Assembly (NCBI RefSeq): GCF_033568475.1
Contig: NC_133123.1
Coordinates: 25,468,622 to 25,532,621 of the forward strand
Direction of reading: 5' to 3'
Source: Henckelia pumila
Lineage: Eukaryota; Streptophyta; Magnoliopsida; Lamiales; Gesneriaceae
DNA: 64,000 nucleotides
Under the pieces are notes generated by a model, which was not told where the DNA came from, searched no databases, and saw nothing but the letters and a program-made list of their open reading frames with translations. How positions within the stretch are numbered: position 1 is the stretch's first letter; every line of letters starts with the position of its first letter. Shown one piece after another: positions 1 to 12,500 of the stretch. Position numbers and translations under genes: made by a program.

Positions 1-2
1 CT

Positions 3-300
3 CTTTTTGACGATGATCGAATTTTTCATGTTCTTGGGGGACTTGGGCTTGAATATGATTCTGTTGTTGTTCGCATTACTTCTAGAGTTGATTCTCTTCA
101 TTTATTTGATGTTGATGCTCTATTATCGCACATGAAGGCAGAACTGATTCTTATACCAGCCCTATTGATTCTTCTCGCCTTCTGTTATTGCAACTACATT
201 TCAGCAGTCATCCAAGTCATTTTCTCAACCCCTAAATTTTGGTTCTCCTTCTCAAGGATGGGGTCGTGGACGTAAATTTCGTGGAGGTCGTCATGGTTGG
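3..300 (+). pseudogene. copia gag fragment
   Basis: The frame from base 3 starts LFDDDRIFHVLGGLG, the gag (UBN2-type) region of copia elements in which the retrotransposon counts as VLxGLxxEYD. After a frameshift, a Gly/Arg-rich stretch (about 245-300) leads to a broken zinc-knuckle start (CQVYGITGH, 320-346). The fragment is open at the left window edge and is not expected to be expressed. Confidence 0.7.
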
Positions 301-559
301 CATACTAACTCAGGACGTCCCGTATGTCAAGTATATGGTATTACAGGTCATATTGTAGAAAAAGTGTTATTTTTGATTTGATGTCGATTTTGTTCTTTTT
401 CAACGCTTACCTGGACACTATTCTTCTTCAACTCAGCGCTCATTTTCCTCTCCATCACTGTCCCCTGTTGTTGCGATTGCTTCTTCACAAGCTGAACCAC
501 CTATTGAAGAATGGTGGTATCCTGATTCATTGGCTTCTCAGCATGTCACATCTGGTTTA

Positions 560-1018
560 GGCAATGTCTCCTTTGTCTCAGATTATTCTGGAAATGTAAA
601 GTTCACATGGAAAATGGTGAAGGTTTGTCTATCTCTCATATAGGGCACTCGAATTTTTGCTCATCTCGGTCATTTTTTTTTAGAAATCTTTTACACGTTC
701 CTCAAATAACCAAAAATCTCATTAGTGTGAGTAAGTTTGCTTCTGATAATAATGTGTTTTTTTGAATTTCATTCTAATTTTTATCTTGTGAAGGACCTAG
801 TTACTCGAACAATTCTTCTTCAAGGAAGTTTACATGATGGTCTTTATAAGTTTCATCTCAGCAAGCCCTTTTCTACTTTGGATGGTCCAGCTGTGTGCCT
901 CCATGCTAGTTCTTCTGTCTCTCATGAACCACAGACAATGTGGGAGGCCCAACAAAATCAAGATTGGGTTAAGGCAATGAATTCAGAATATGAAGCATTG
1001 ATGAAAAATCATACATGG
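560..1018 (+). pseudogene. copia pre-integrase segment fused to the N-terminus of RT
   Basis: Encodes remnants of the protease/GAG-pre-integrase region (ISVSKFASDNN, then LHDGLYKFHLS around 825-865). Without an intervening integrase core it continues into the segment that normally precedes RT (EPQTMWEAQQNQDWVKAMNS, about 928-985). The protein would stop at 1019-1021. The junction implies an internal deletion of roughly 1 kb or more, judged from the usual domain spacing in copia elements. Confidence 0.65.
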
Positions 1019-1081
1019 TAATTGGTTCTTTTACTTTCTGATATGCTTATTGTTGGTTGTAAATGAGTTTATGAAATCAAA

Positions 1082-1560
1082 ATGAATCATGATGGGACTG
1101 TTGCTCTTTACAAAGCGAGACTTGTGGCTAAAGACTCACAAACACCAGGCTTAGATTATTCTGAAACCTTTAGTCCAGTTGTCAAACCAACAACAATTCG
1201 CATAGTGCTCACTATTGTTGTTTCCAGATGTTTGTTTGTTAAGAAACTTGATTTTAACAATGTCTTTTTGCATGGATCTCTCACAGAAAATGTGTATATG
1301 CGACAACCTCCGGGGTATGAAATTCAATCTGGTTCAACACCTCTTGTTTTTAAATTGCATAAAGCAATTTATGGGCTCAAACAAGCTCATAGAGCATGGT
1401 TCGATAAGCTACGAAGTGCTCTTCATCTCCTAAGATTTGTGAATTCAAGGGCTATTCTTCTTTATTTCTTCAATATGATTCGAAGTTTATTATCTATATT
1501 CTTGTATATGTTGATGACATTGTCATCATAGGTAGTGATCAAGAATGAGTTAAAAAGATC
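1082..1560 (+). pseudogene. copia reverse transcriptase (RVT_2), frameshifted
   Basis: Contains the conserved RVT_2 landmarks [27 protein letters not shown] (usually DVxNAFLHG) and the AIYGLKQA block. The catalytic YVDD box is present at about 1505-1520 but in a different frame from the upstream RT, so a frameshift lies between about 1400 and 1500. Not functional as it stands. Confidence 0.85.
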
Positions 1561-1603
1561 ATTTGGCATCTTAACAAGCAATTTTCTTTGAAGATCAAGA
1601 ATC

Positions 1604-2281
1604 TTGGTGATTTATCATATTTCTTGGGCATTGAAGTTGTCAAGACTTCATTATTTCCTTCTCAGGCAAAGTAAGTATACTAAGGACTTGCTGTTGAAAG
1701 CAAAAATGAATATTGCTAATGCTTTACCAACTCTAATGTCTACTGGTGTTAAGTTGTCCTCTAAAGATGGTGATCCTTTTGATGATGTCACGCTGTATAG
1801 AAGAACTTTAGGAGCATTGAAATATCTTACAATCACAAGACCAGATATTGCATACAATGTCAATCGAGTATGCCAATTTATGCAAACTTCTCTCTCAACT
1901 CATTGGAAAGCCGTAAAACGCATACTTCGATATCTCACTGGCACACTGGACTATGGAATTTGTCTAAGTGCCTCCTCACATCTCTCTCTTCATGTTTATT
2001 GTGATTCCGATTGGGGCAATGATGTTGATGATCGAAGATCAACTTCTGTATTTTGTTGGTTCTTGGGTAATTTTCCTCTATCATGGAGTTCGAAGAAACA
2101 AGCTGTTGTTTCAAGGTCTAGCACAGAGGAAGAATATAGAAGCTTAGCCAACGCCACTTCGGAGTTGTTATGGATTCAATCTCTTCTAACAGAACTTCGA
2201 GTTCAACGCTATGGAATTCCCATACTCTGGTGTGACAACATTAGTTCCATTGCATTAAGTGCAAATCCCATTCTTCATTAA
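1604..2281 (+). pseudogene. copia RT C-terminus and RNase H, broken
   Basis: Shows the copia thumb/connection (TRPDIAYNVNRVCQFM, HWKAVKRILRYLTGT) and RNase H landmarks (YCDSDWGNDVDDRRSTS and the KKQAVVSRSSTEEEYRSLA region). A stop at 2279-2281 cuts the ORF. The usual final segment (TKHIELDIHFVREK, then the ADVLTKSLP motif) follows in another frame to about 2450, so the break is a small indel. Confidence 0.85.
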
Positions 2282-2463
2282 AAAAACAAAGCATATTGAG
2301 TTAGATATCCATTTTGTGTGAGAGAAGATTGCATCACGATTGCTCAATATTCAATATGTTCCATCGTTTGATCAAACCGCGGATGTTCTTACAAAGTCAT
2401 TGCCTGCATATTCTTTCAATCGACTTCGAGACAAGCTCCATGTGGTTTCAAAACTCCACTGAT

Positions 2464-2760
2464 CTTGTGGGGGCATTTTATGGAGCAAATATTAACCGGT
2501 CAAGTTGGTCGAACAATTCAAGTATATTATTGGATCCGAATGCTTTGAGGATTTAGTAGATAGATTTTTAATCTCGCAAAGAAATATTTGTTTGTTACAA
2601 CAACCTACCAAATTGTATTGCATTTGTCACTATTTCATTGGTCCTATCATTCTATAAATAGGAAGTCACTGATTGTATTTTGTAAGCTAACATAATAGAT
2701 TCATGAATACAATTATCTTTTCATTCTTTCTGTTTTTTTTAACCGATACAACGATTCAAT
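2464..2760 (+). repeat. copia polypurine tract and probable 3' LTR
   Basis: A G-rich tract (TTGTGGGGGCA, 2465-2475) follows the pol C-terminus, as a PPT does. The next ~280 bases have LTR-like features: TATA-like TCTATAAATAGG near 2652-2663 and a T-rich stretch near 2730-2740. Exact ends are not provable because the matching 5' LTR is outside the window. Confidence 0.5.
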
Positions 2761-3562
2761 TCAATACAATAATAAAAATAGTTGTATATATTATATATTA
2801 TATATAGATCAAATATGTGATTGCATAATTCAACACAATTATATTATATATACTTCAAAATCTTAAAATTTAAAATGTGTTGACAGTTCTAGTTCCACAA
2901 CAAATCGTCTGATTTTATAGATACGGTTTACTTTAGGTATCACGGTTATCTGAGAAATATGGTCGGTTGACATTGGATCAGGTCTAATAGGCTTATTCTA
3001 ATTCACCCGGTGCAGCATCTACCGTCCAAACAGCTCGGGCCCCACATAATTATGTGGGGCCCGAGCACCTATTCATGGGGCCCGGCCCCATGAACGGCCC
3101 AGATCCGGTGGATCATAGCACTTCCCGGTCTAATACATGGTAATATTTTATAAATATTTTTTTGAAGCATAATTAATTAATTAATTTTTAGAAAATGTTT
3201 AAAAATTAACCAAACAGGTGGCATAAATATTGGAAATGCCGCAACCAATCAGAATCAAGTATAGGCGATGAGGATTTCAGACAGCTTGTCCTCTCGACCG
3301 TTTATCGTGAAAGTCCCCACCCTACAGTCCCTACAATCACCGCATCAAATACTTGTACGCACATAACAAAATACCACATGCGAACAAATAACCTTTGACC
3401 TTACCGTCCTAAATGTACAACCGTCGATGCTCATTGCACGAATAGCACAAAAACAGAACCGCTCGGTTTCGATCTCAGTATATCCTTCGCGCATCTTCGC
3501 CTTTGTTCTCGGACTGTTTTCCCTACAAAAATCCACGCACTGTAACACGCACTTGCTCATCA
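2761..3562. other. Spacer and UGP3 upstream region
   Basis: AT-rich spacer followed by a GC-rich fold-back (3033-3092) and the presumed UGP3 promoter and 5' leader. A CCAAT-type pentamer occurs in GCAACCAATCAG near 3240-3251. No convincing TATA box was found within 100 bases of the predicted start codon. Confidence 0.4.
3033..3092. repeat. GC-rich fold-back: perfect 34-bp palindrome plus 19-bp hairpin
   Basis: Bases 3033-3066 are a perfect inverted repeat with 17-base arms and no spacer (arm begins GCTCGGGCCCCACATAA). Bases 3074-3092 form a second perfect palindrome with one central base (CATGGGGCC-C-GGCCCCATG). Both are far more GC-rich than the surroundings. Probably part of a small fold-back transposon; no coding content. 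Confidence 0.75.
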
Positions 3563-6500
3563 ATGGCGCACGGGAGCAGTGCACCGGTCCTACACAATCG
3601 TAATCCGCTGTGTACCTTGAAGTTAAAGCCTTATTGCTCTCTGTTCTTCCTCGGAAACCCATGCCACACCTCTATTGCTTTGAATTCTTCGCCTTCTTCA
3701 ATATTTTCGTGGAATCATCCTCGTTTGTGTGCCCAGTCACGGGGTAAATGCGTCGGTATCACGTGCGTTTCGACGGTGCCGGTGGAGTACGCGCCACCGG
3801 CGCCGGACTCCGATTGGCAGAAGGAAATCGCGAGGCTCAAAGCGCTTAGGAAAGACCTGGTCGGTTGTAGGACGTTGGGGGAGAAACTGAACGTGGTGAA
3901 CTCGGACTCTAGGGTTGAGTTGTTCTTCAAATCGCGGGGGAATAAATTTACTGGGGTGGGTTTGAGTAGATATCAGCTGTATTTGCTGAAATGTGTGGTG
4001 GCAGCTGGGCAGGAGCATGTTTTGAGTGAGTTTGGTGGAGATTGTGAATTGGAGATGAGTTCTGTGAAAAAAGCCCTTTATTCATTGGCGGTGATGATTG
4101 AGAATTGGGATGGGAATGGCGGTGGAAAAGGTGATAGTTTGAAAGAGGAAGAGAGAGTGGCTTTGGGGTCATTGCTGAAAATGCTTGGAGAAGTCGAGCA
4201 GTTTTATGACTGCATCGGTGGCATTGTGGGGTTAGTATTGATGATTGTTAATGTTGTATGCTATTCTTTATGCTTAGCATCGATCTGCTGGTTAATCTTT
4301 GTCGAATGCTTTGAATTTCATGAATTTGTGTCGGAAAATGGTCTTGAAGGGCTATAACTTTTTGCAAAAAGAGAACCGATAATGTGTTCCTGAATGCTGT
4401 TTGGGTGTTTAACATGCTAATGTCATCTTTATATGGATTTGTGGTTTTAATTAGATATATGGACACCCAGTTACGAATTGACGCGTCTCAAACTTTTTAA
4501 AAAATGTAACTCGTAGTAAAATATCCCATTCATGTGCTAATATCACCTAAGGATACGCTTTCAGTTTCCTGATGGCTGAAGTGAATCACTTCCTATTATG
4601 GTGGTTGGATTACTTCTGATGATTTACTTTTGGTCTTCTGAGTGGTTGCATCATAGATGTCATATGTTTGAATGTCCTGTCTTCGTTCCAGCATTAAAGT
4701 GCTTTGGCCATTGTCTTATTGTAGAGGGGCATGATTTGTTTGCTCAATCAGATGGACATACTACTTAGATCTTTATAGATCTTTACAAGAATGCAACTGT
4801 TGCCACCCATGTCTGCACATGTGTTAATTTAACTACTAACCGATGTTAGTGAAAGAGAACTTCAATCGTTCTCGTTTATCTTTAAAAAAATAAGAAATTT
4901 TGGTGGTTCTAGTCTTGGTACTTTCCTCATTTTGTGACTTGATGGCTCATTTTCCTGGTTGGACATAAAAAACTCTCTTCACAATACCGATGTATGACTT
5001 CCTTTTGGGAATCAGAGTTTCTTCATTTCCATTTGAGTGATCACATTTCATAGAAATGCCCTAGCTACTAGGCTGGAGACTGTTGTCTTTTACTCATTAT
5101 GGAGTGCATGTTCTTTTGACATCAAAGTTTTGAACTTTTAAGAAATTTAAACATTTCTTTATGAACATAAAACCTTTCTCATTATGAAGGTTTTAGAGAT
5201 TAAATGGAAAAGTGTTTGTCTCGCAGATACCAGCTAACAGTATTAGAACTGCTTACTCAATCACCTCATGAAGGGGGAAAGATCAATATTTCCCCTCCCG
5301 TGCGAACAAAAAAATTGTTGGGAAGTCAGTTTGTGGAAATTTATCCTCCCACGCTTCTTGATCTATCTGAAGATACTGAATATGCATCTAAAGCTGCTCT
5401 TTGGGGAATTGAGGTAAGTGAATAATCATGTGTCTTCCTTTTATCGAGACTCTAATTATTGCATGTAAAGAGAATTAACACATTTCCAGGGTTTGCCTGA
5501 TCTAGGAGAAATATATCCTTTAGGAGGCGCTGCAGACAGGCTTGGCCTGGTTGATTCTGAAACAGGTGAATGTCTACCCGCCGCGATGCTTCCTTACTGT
5601 GGGCGAACTTTGTTGGAAGGCCTTATAAGAGACCTCCAGGTATGTGATATTTGTCTAATATTAAGAATGAGAGTTTGAAAGTGCCGATTGTGGTTAAAAT
5701 AAATTAATCCTTTTTTATATTTCTAATTGTGGAACACAACGGTCGTGAGGGTTCTAAACATTTCCATATAAATGAACATGATGAAAACATTTTCCGGTGC
5801 AAGGCTAGAGAGTTTTTGTACTTCAAGTTGTATGGGAAACAATGCATCACTCCTGTAGCTATTATGACAAGTGCTGCAAAGAACAATCATATGCATATCA
5901 CCGGACTTTGTGAGAAGCTCAGATGGTTTGGACGAGGAAGACTGAGCTTCCATATCTTTGATCAGGTTTTGTAGATATGCTGGTATATCTGCATTTTTTT
6001 TATTTTATTGTTGATTACCATGTTTTTAATTTACTCTGTTGATTTCTAGCCTCTCGTTCCAGTCGTCACCGCAGAAGATGGACAATGGATTGTTGAAAGG
6101 CCGTTGGCACCTGTATGTAAGCCTGGGGGTCATGGCGTGATATGGAAATTGGCTCATGATAAAGGAGTTTTCAAATGGTTTCACAACCATGGAAGAAAAG
6201 GTGCCACAATAAGACAAATCAGGTAAGCCTCAAAACTTTGGCTTTGAAATAAAAGTTAAGATATGGATGGAACTTGACTTTTAGACTTTGCAGTAATGTT
6301 GTGGCTGCGACAGATTTGACTCTTCTGGCTTTGGCTGGCATTGGCCTGCGTCATGGAAAGGTGAAACCTTTGTTTCTGGTTCCCTCAACAATGATGAGTT
6401 ACTCTGAGAGATTTCAATCTGTATTGATTGAAGTAACTTTAGGGGGCATTTCGAGGGCTAATCAAAGTGTTCGAACTTTTAATAATGACGACAAAGCGAT

Positions 6501-9500
6501 TCTCAAGTTGTAACCGGATTATGCATTGATATTTTTTCTTATTCCCTTTTGCAACAAATGTTGTGCCTCTTCATTGCTGGACGATCTCAAATCACAATGC
6601 ATCCATCCTTATCTTGATGATTTATCTTTATAATATTACTATGATGAAACTTAGGAGCCGATTAATGCTCTTGTTATTTTTTATTCATGTAGTAATTGAT
6701 TTTCATTTATCCTTTGTCGGTGACTCTTCTATAAAATTTTAAAATTTTGAGCTATATTTTATTCATCGTCTTGTTATGATCTCATGAGAACTTCTACGGT
6801 CAAAATTTTGGCTTCTTTTTTGTTTTTGTTAAGGCTGTGGTTTTTTACGACAATTTGGTAGTAAAATTTGGTGGTGTTTTGTATAAATTAACATCAAAGT
6901 TGCTGTATCTACAGAAGTTAGGATTCGCCTCATGCCAACGAAATTCGGGAGCTACAGAAGGCATAAATGTATTGCTCGAGAAGAAGAATCTTGATGGAAA
7001 ATGGGCATATGGTGTGTCCTGTGTTGAATATACCGAATTCAACAAGTATGGCATCACAGTTGATCCCCTTTCTCCCAACAGGTATTTTTCTCTTTCAATT
7101 TTGTGCTGGATCTTATAGTCTAGATAACACTTATAAGTTCAAAGTATTTATACTACCTTTCTTTCTATGTTTGTAAATAATTTCTTTATATGTTCATAAT
7201 AATTTTCTTCTGGTCATAGTTTGAACAGTTTCATTTACCATTCTTATATCATAGTGTGCAAAATTTGCAGATTGTTGGATTATCTGATTATTCTTAGTTC
7301 ATACCAATAAATTGCTTGTAGATCTTACTCTCTTAAATTAATCACAATTTTTACGAAGATCTTTCATGTGGAGGAGTTTTCAGATGGTTTAATTGAGAAC
7401 TGACTTTGCAAGTAATTTTATGATATTAAATTTGTGAGTGTTCCTTTAGCTTAGCAGTTAGAGTTTATGAGTTCTGTTTACATGGTACAACCTTCAATTA
7501 CATCAGAACTGAGGTGGTGTATATTGTGACAACGTTTGCTATTTTCTAATAATAAAATATGTAGGCAGTTCCATGCATCAATCTTCATAACTCTTGTGAT
7601 ACTATATGTCTTGTAGAAATATTTAGATTAAATTAAATCAAATCTTATCTTTAATATAGTATCAGTTTATTTGGTAACAAGATTTATTTATTTATAGATA
7701 GATATAGATTACATCTAGAATCTTGGGATTTGATTTGAATTGTAAAATTATTTAAGATAGTTGCATCCAATGTAAAGTTGTACTGAAATAAAAAAAAGAA
7801 TTCTCTCCTTTTTTTTACATGTCTTGTACAGGTAATGTGGATGGATGTTATTAAGATGTTGCTTGTAGCCCCAATGATATGACTAAGAATATTAAGATGA
7901 CAAAATGCTACAACAAGTCTTAACAGTGAGATTTTGGATATTAAAAAATTGCAAAATAATGTTTCAGTAATTTGGCATCAATTGCTATTTTCTTATGATA
8001 AAAAATGTAGGCAGCACCTAGCACTAGCCTTTATAGTTGTTGTAATATTGCAGATCGATTTAGCAAGATGTTACCTATGCTCTTTGTTTCAATAAGTTTT
8101 TCTTTTTTAATCGTTAAGAATTACAATTCAGTTGTAAGAAAGTGAACACAAATATGCTGGAAATTATTTTGTTGTGTTCATTTTCAGCAACCCTGTTCTC
8201 TCTTAAGAAATTTCATTCTGGATGCTAATTTTGTCGTTACCTCATGTAAAATGTTTAGATCTACATTTTCCATTAATTATAAAGAAGTAACCTGGCTCAC
8301 TGTCTGTGGCTACTCTCATATGCTCACTTTTTTCCGTATGGTCATGATTTCAATCATTATCTTGAACAGAACATCTTGGACACTACTTTGTTGAATTGTT
8401 TTCCTTCTCTTAAGTTTCCAGGCTGAGTTTCCTGCCAATACGAATATCCTTTATGTTGATCTACCTTCGGCTGAGCTTATTGGTTCGAGTAAAGATGAGA
8501 GAAGCTTGCCAGGCATGGTGCTTAATGTGAAAAAGCCAATCAAATATGTGGACAATTTTGGAATGAAGCACTGGTACACATTCATGACTAGACATTTACT
8601 CTTTTGAAATTGTTTAGCTATCTCGTGCTTGGTTACTTGCCTGAGAGGATATTGTATTAGTGTGATAGGGAATAATATTGTTTTGTACTTTTTTCTTTGC
8701 TTTTTCTGGCACCCTGAGTCTCGCTCAATGTTAACCTGATCCTCACCTATACCATTAAACTTCACAATATCCCCTTTGAGGTTTACGTTCTGTTGTTACC
8801 TTGGTTAGCAAACTCTTGTAACTTTTTAGGGCAAGGGGAGACTGATGCAACTATAATGACATCAATAATAGGTTTTGCATGTGGATTGGGCGATATAGTA
8901 CACTCCAATGAGTTTTTAAACAACACTTGGTAATTGCCCATAGAAAGTCGAAATAGATAGTGGATGATCTTGATAATTCTAGCTAAACGCCACTAGATGA
9001 AGATCTTGATAAGTTTTTTGTTTGCGAAGCACTCAAGAAATAGATGTATAAAGTCGCAAATATATGAGATATGGAGCACAGGTGACTTTGGATCTTCCGT
9101 TGAGCAATATCACGCGATCTTCACATATATGCTCAATAAATCTGATTTGTAGACAAGAAAATCATTGCTCGTTCAAACTGTGACTGTAAAAAGAAGAAGG
9201 TTGTAAGAATAGATAGTCACCAATATTTACTTACCGATTAGTAAATTGTTTAAATTTTGAAAACTAGCTTACTGTCATCATCTATAAGGTTTACCCTAGC
9301 TTTCGGTGTTTGCTGCTACAGTTTTTTTAATTTAAAAAAACCATTCTCTGTATTTTGATTTGTTAGTGTTTCTGGTGGTCGCCTGGAATGTACTATGCAA
9401 AATATTGCGGATAATTTTTCAAACACATTTCCATCTCGATGTTATAAAGTCGTAGAAGGTAAGCATTCTTATGCAACTATGTGAGATTTTTTGTACCAAA

Positions 9501-12500
9501 TTCCTTGTGCTCTATATTGGGATTTTTTGGGTTACACAATTGCAGATGGGCTGGATACTTTTATTGTGTATAATGACCGACGAAAGGTTACATCTTCTGC
9601 TAAAAAGAGAAGGGGACACACTGGCAAGTCCCTGCACCAGGTACCAATCATGTGTACTCAATTCTGCATGAAGCACAACATGATTTTTGCTATGAGACTC
9701 GGACTCTGTTTTCAAGAACCTTACAACGCTTATCATTCTTTTATGCGCATCTTTTCCATCCTATAGTAAAAGTGATAGCTCTTAAACCATGAGGAAACTC
9801 ATTCTCGAAACTTTTTATTGAAACAATTTATCTATTTCCTATCGTAATTATTAGAATGATGCATCAAGGAATAGTGGTGTTTCAAAAGTCTTCCAAGGCT
9901 TTATTACACCTGAATTTCAGTCTCTTTAGTTTAGTGCGTCGAGATATTTTTCTGCTCATGTTTTCAATGAACTTGCTCTAGAAGTTCTGATCACGTGCGA
10001 TGAAATGTACATTTTCTCTTTGGTTTCCGGATTTTTTCTTGTGCTGAATTATGTTACTTAGTCTAAATCCGTTAAATCTTGAAAGTTTTACCCTACATTG
10101 CAGACTCCTGATGGTTCCCTGTTGGACATCATGCGAAATGCCTATGATTTACTTTCTTATTGTGGAATAGAAATTCCCAAGGTATATACATTTTTTTTAT
10201 CTTGTAATCATATCATTTTTATGGACTCACGGGTGCTGCTTACCAAAATCTTATCTCATTGGACATCAATTTGCATGTAAAATGGAAAACATTGTTTCAG
10301 AATTTTTTTTTCCGGTTTGTTTGTTTTTTCAATGTAATAGTCCATAACATAATCTAATCTTGTTTTCAGGTTGGAGGTAATGACTTATATGTTGATTCCG
10401 GACCTCCATTTCTCATCTTCCTCCATCCTGCTCTCGGCCCCCTTTGGGAAGTCACCAGACAAAAAGTAACATGTTTTCACCGTTTTTTTTTTCTCTGAGA
10501 AATTTACCTGTTTTTTGGAGAATGTCATACATGAAGAGAAAGCTTCTCAAGATAGAGGGATGAGACCAACTCTAGTTCTCAGATTGCCTTTATGTTCCAG
10601 TGGATATTTTTCTTCCTTCTTCTCCTTCTTTTCTGTTTATTCCTTGTTGAGCTTAGATGTATTTTCTCTCGTCACAGTCAGCAACTTGGAATTATTGTAG
10701 TGCTTACTTTCTGTGATTTGATCGACTGTGTTCTGGATGTCATTTTGCCTGGCAGTTTCGGGGCGGTTTCATTTCCGAAGGTTCTGAGCTACAAGTAGAG
10801 GTTGCTGAGTTCTTGTGGAGAGATGTTCAGGTCGCGTACTTGTATTCTATCATTTTATATTTTTCCTACCCATTGATTTGCTATTTCTAATAAAATTTTA
10901 CTTATTTGCAGCTTCGTGGGAGTTTAATCATTTCCTCTGAAAATGTGGCGGGTTCAGTTGCAACAAACGAAGATGGTGAACCCATACTTCAGTATGGTAG
11001 AAGGTATGGTCTTGAACTGTGTTGATGATTGGGCATAAGGTTTGTATCACAAAATAAAATACCACTTGTGCAGGTGTGCAAGGTGCAAATTAAGAAATGT
11101 CAAGGTACTGAATGATGGAATAGATTGGAGTTCCAGAGAAAATTTGTATTGGAAGCATGATGTGCAGAGGTTTGAGGCCCTAAAGGTTGTACTACATGGA
11201 AATGCTGAATTTGAAGCAATAGATGTTGTTATTCAGGTCAGTTTGAGATTTTCATTATCTTCAGGGTAAAATGTCTACCTCTTGCATCAGATATTTTATT
11301 GATTTCATTCACATTTAACAAATTTTAACTAATTATAATATTAGGGGCTGGCGATGAATTATCAATTTGGAAACATCACATCTTAAATGCGTGAATGAAT
11401 GTTTTAACATGTAGCAGGGAATATTTTGGGATGACTTTAATGCTGGCAATGTCAAATGCTACGTTAGCAAGTTTGTCATGATAGAGATCCTAGGTAGGAT
11501 GTTTTGAGGTCTTTGATTATCAGATTGAATGATTATATGGTACTCCCCAATTAATGCCTAAAGTATAAAATTTGAGCTAGTAATATTCAGTTTTACACTT
11601 GTACAACATAAAAAATGTCAAATCAATTACAAAAATGACCTTGTATAATTTAAAATGCTTAACAATGCCAAATCCTCAGTGTCTCTTTTGAGGAATGATC
11701 TTTTACTGGATATTTACAAGCAATGGAAGTAGTAGAGTTTTATTATACCCCTGTTTTAACTGTATATAGATTTTTTTATCATTTGGTTTGTATAAAATGA
11801 CTTGTGAAATTTCAAGGTTCTCTTTTTATGGGGTCTGTCAGATCCCTCAACGAAGATTACGCCCTCTGTCTGTTCCATTGTTACAATTAAGCATCATCTG
11901 GTCATGCTATCATGATTGCAGTAGCGACGGTAATGCATGCGTTGGTGTTGCATCAACTTTTACCAGTCGAACTCTGGCTGAAATGATATGGATAGTGTAA
12001 TTGCTGTAAAACAAGAAAGGAAACTAGGAAAGACTAGGAAATGAGAATATCTGTGAATTGGTTAAAATAGTAACCACTAAGAACGTGTCGAATTCAATCA
12101 GTGAAATCTCTAATGAAAAACCTAAAGAAAGTAGCTACCTAGAATCATAAAAAGGTCATTATGAAGAATGAAAAATAGAACGTTTTGGTCATTTTTCTGG
12201 AGAAACATTCATCAAGCTAGTTTTGGAGAAAGGAGGGATCCTCCTGTGGTGTGTCAGATATTGGATTAATTGACTGAGTTGAGTTCTTGCAATCTTGATT
12301 AATTGACATCTAGTATGAGTTTTTCTTGATCTGCTCCAGATTTATTGTCTCTAATTTGAGCTGCTTAACTGTTTTCATTACCACCTGACTCCAAAAAACT
12401 TTAGCTTCTTACTGTGTACTTCTGTAAAATGTTGATTCCATTCTTTCTTTATGAAGGGCGATCATGTGTTTGATGTTCCAAATGGCCACAGAATGCAGAT

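Larger units (their letters stand above)
1..2760 (+). mobile_element. Ty1/copia LTR retrotransposon remnant (5' part outside window)
   Basis: Decayed copia element read left to right: gag piece, pre-integrase piece, reverse transcriptase, RNase H, polypurine tract and 3' LTR. The order pre-integrase, RT, RNase H is the copia order. Stops and frameshifts interrupt every domain, so no functional protein is made. The integrase core expected between the pre-integrase and RT segments is absent; the two are almost directly joined near 880-920. The left end and 5' LTR lie outside the window. Group assignment is firm; the lineage within copia is not determined. Confidence 0.9.

Noticed and set aside
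8415-8421. Acceptor CCAG at 8421 for UGP3 exon 8
   Set aside because: It shifts the reading frame and loses the conserved continuation; the acceptor ending 8414 keeps the frame and the total divisible by three.
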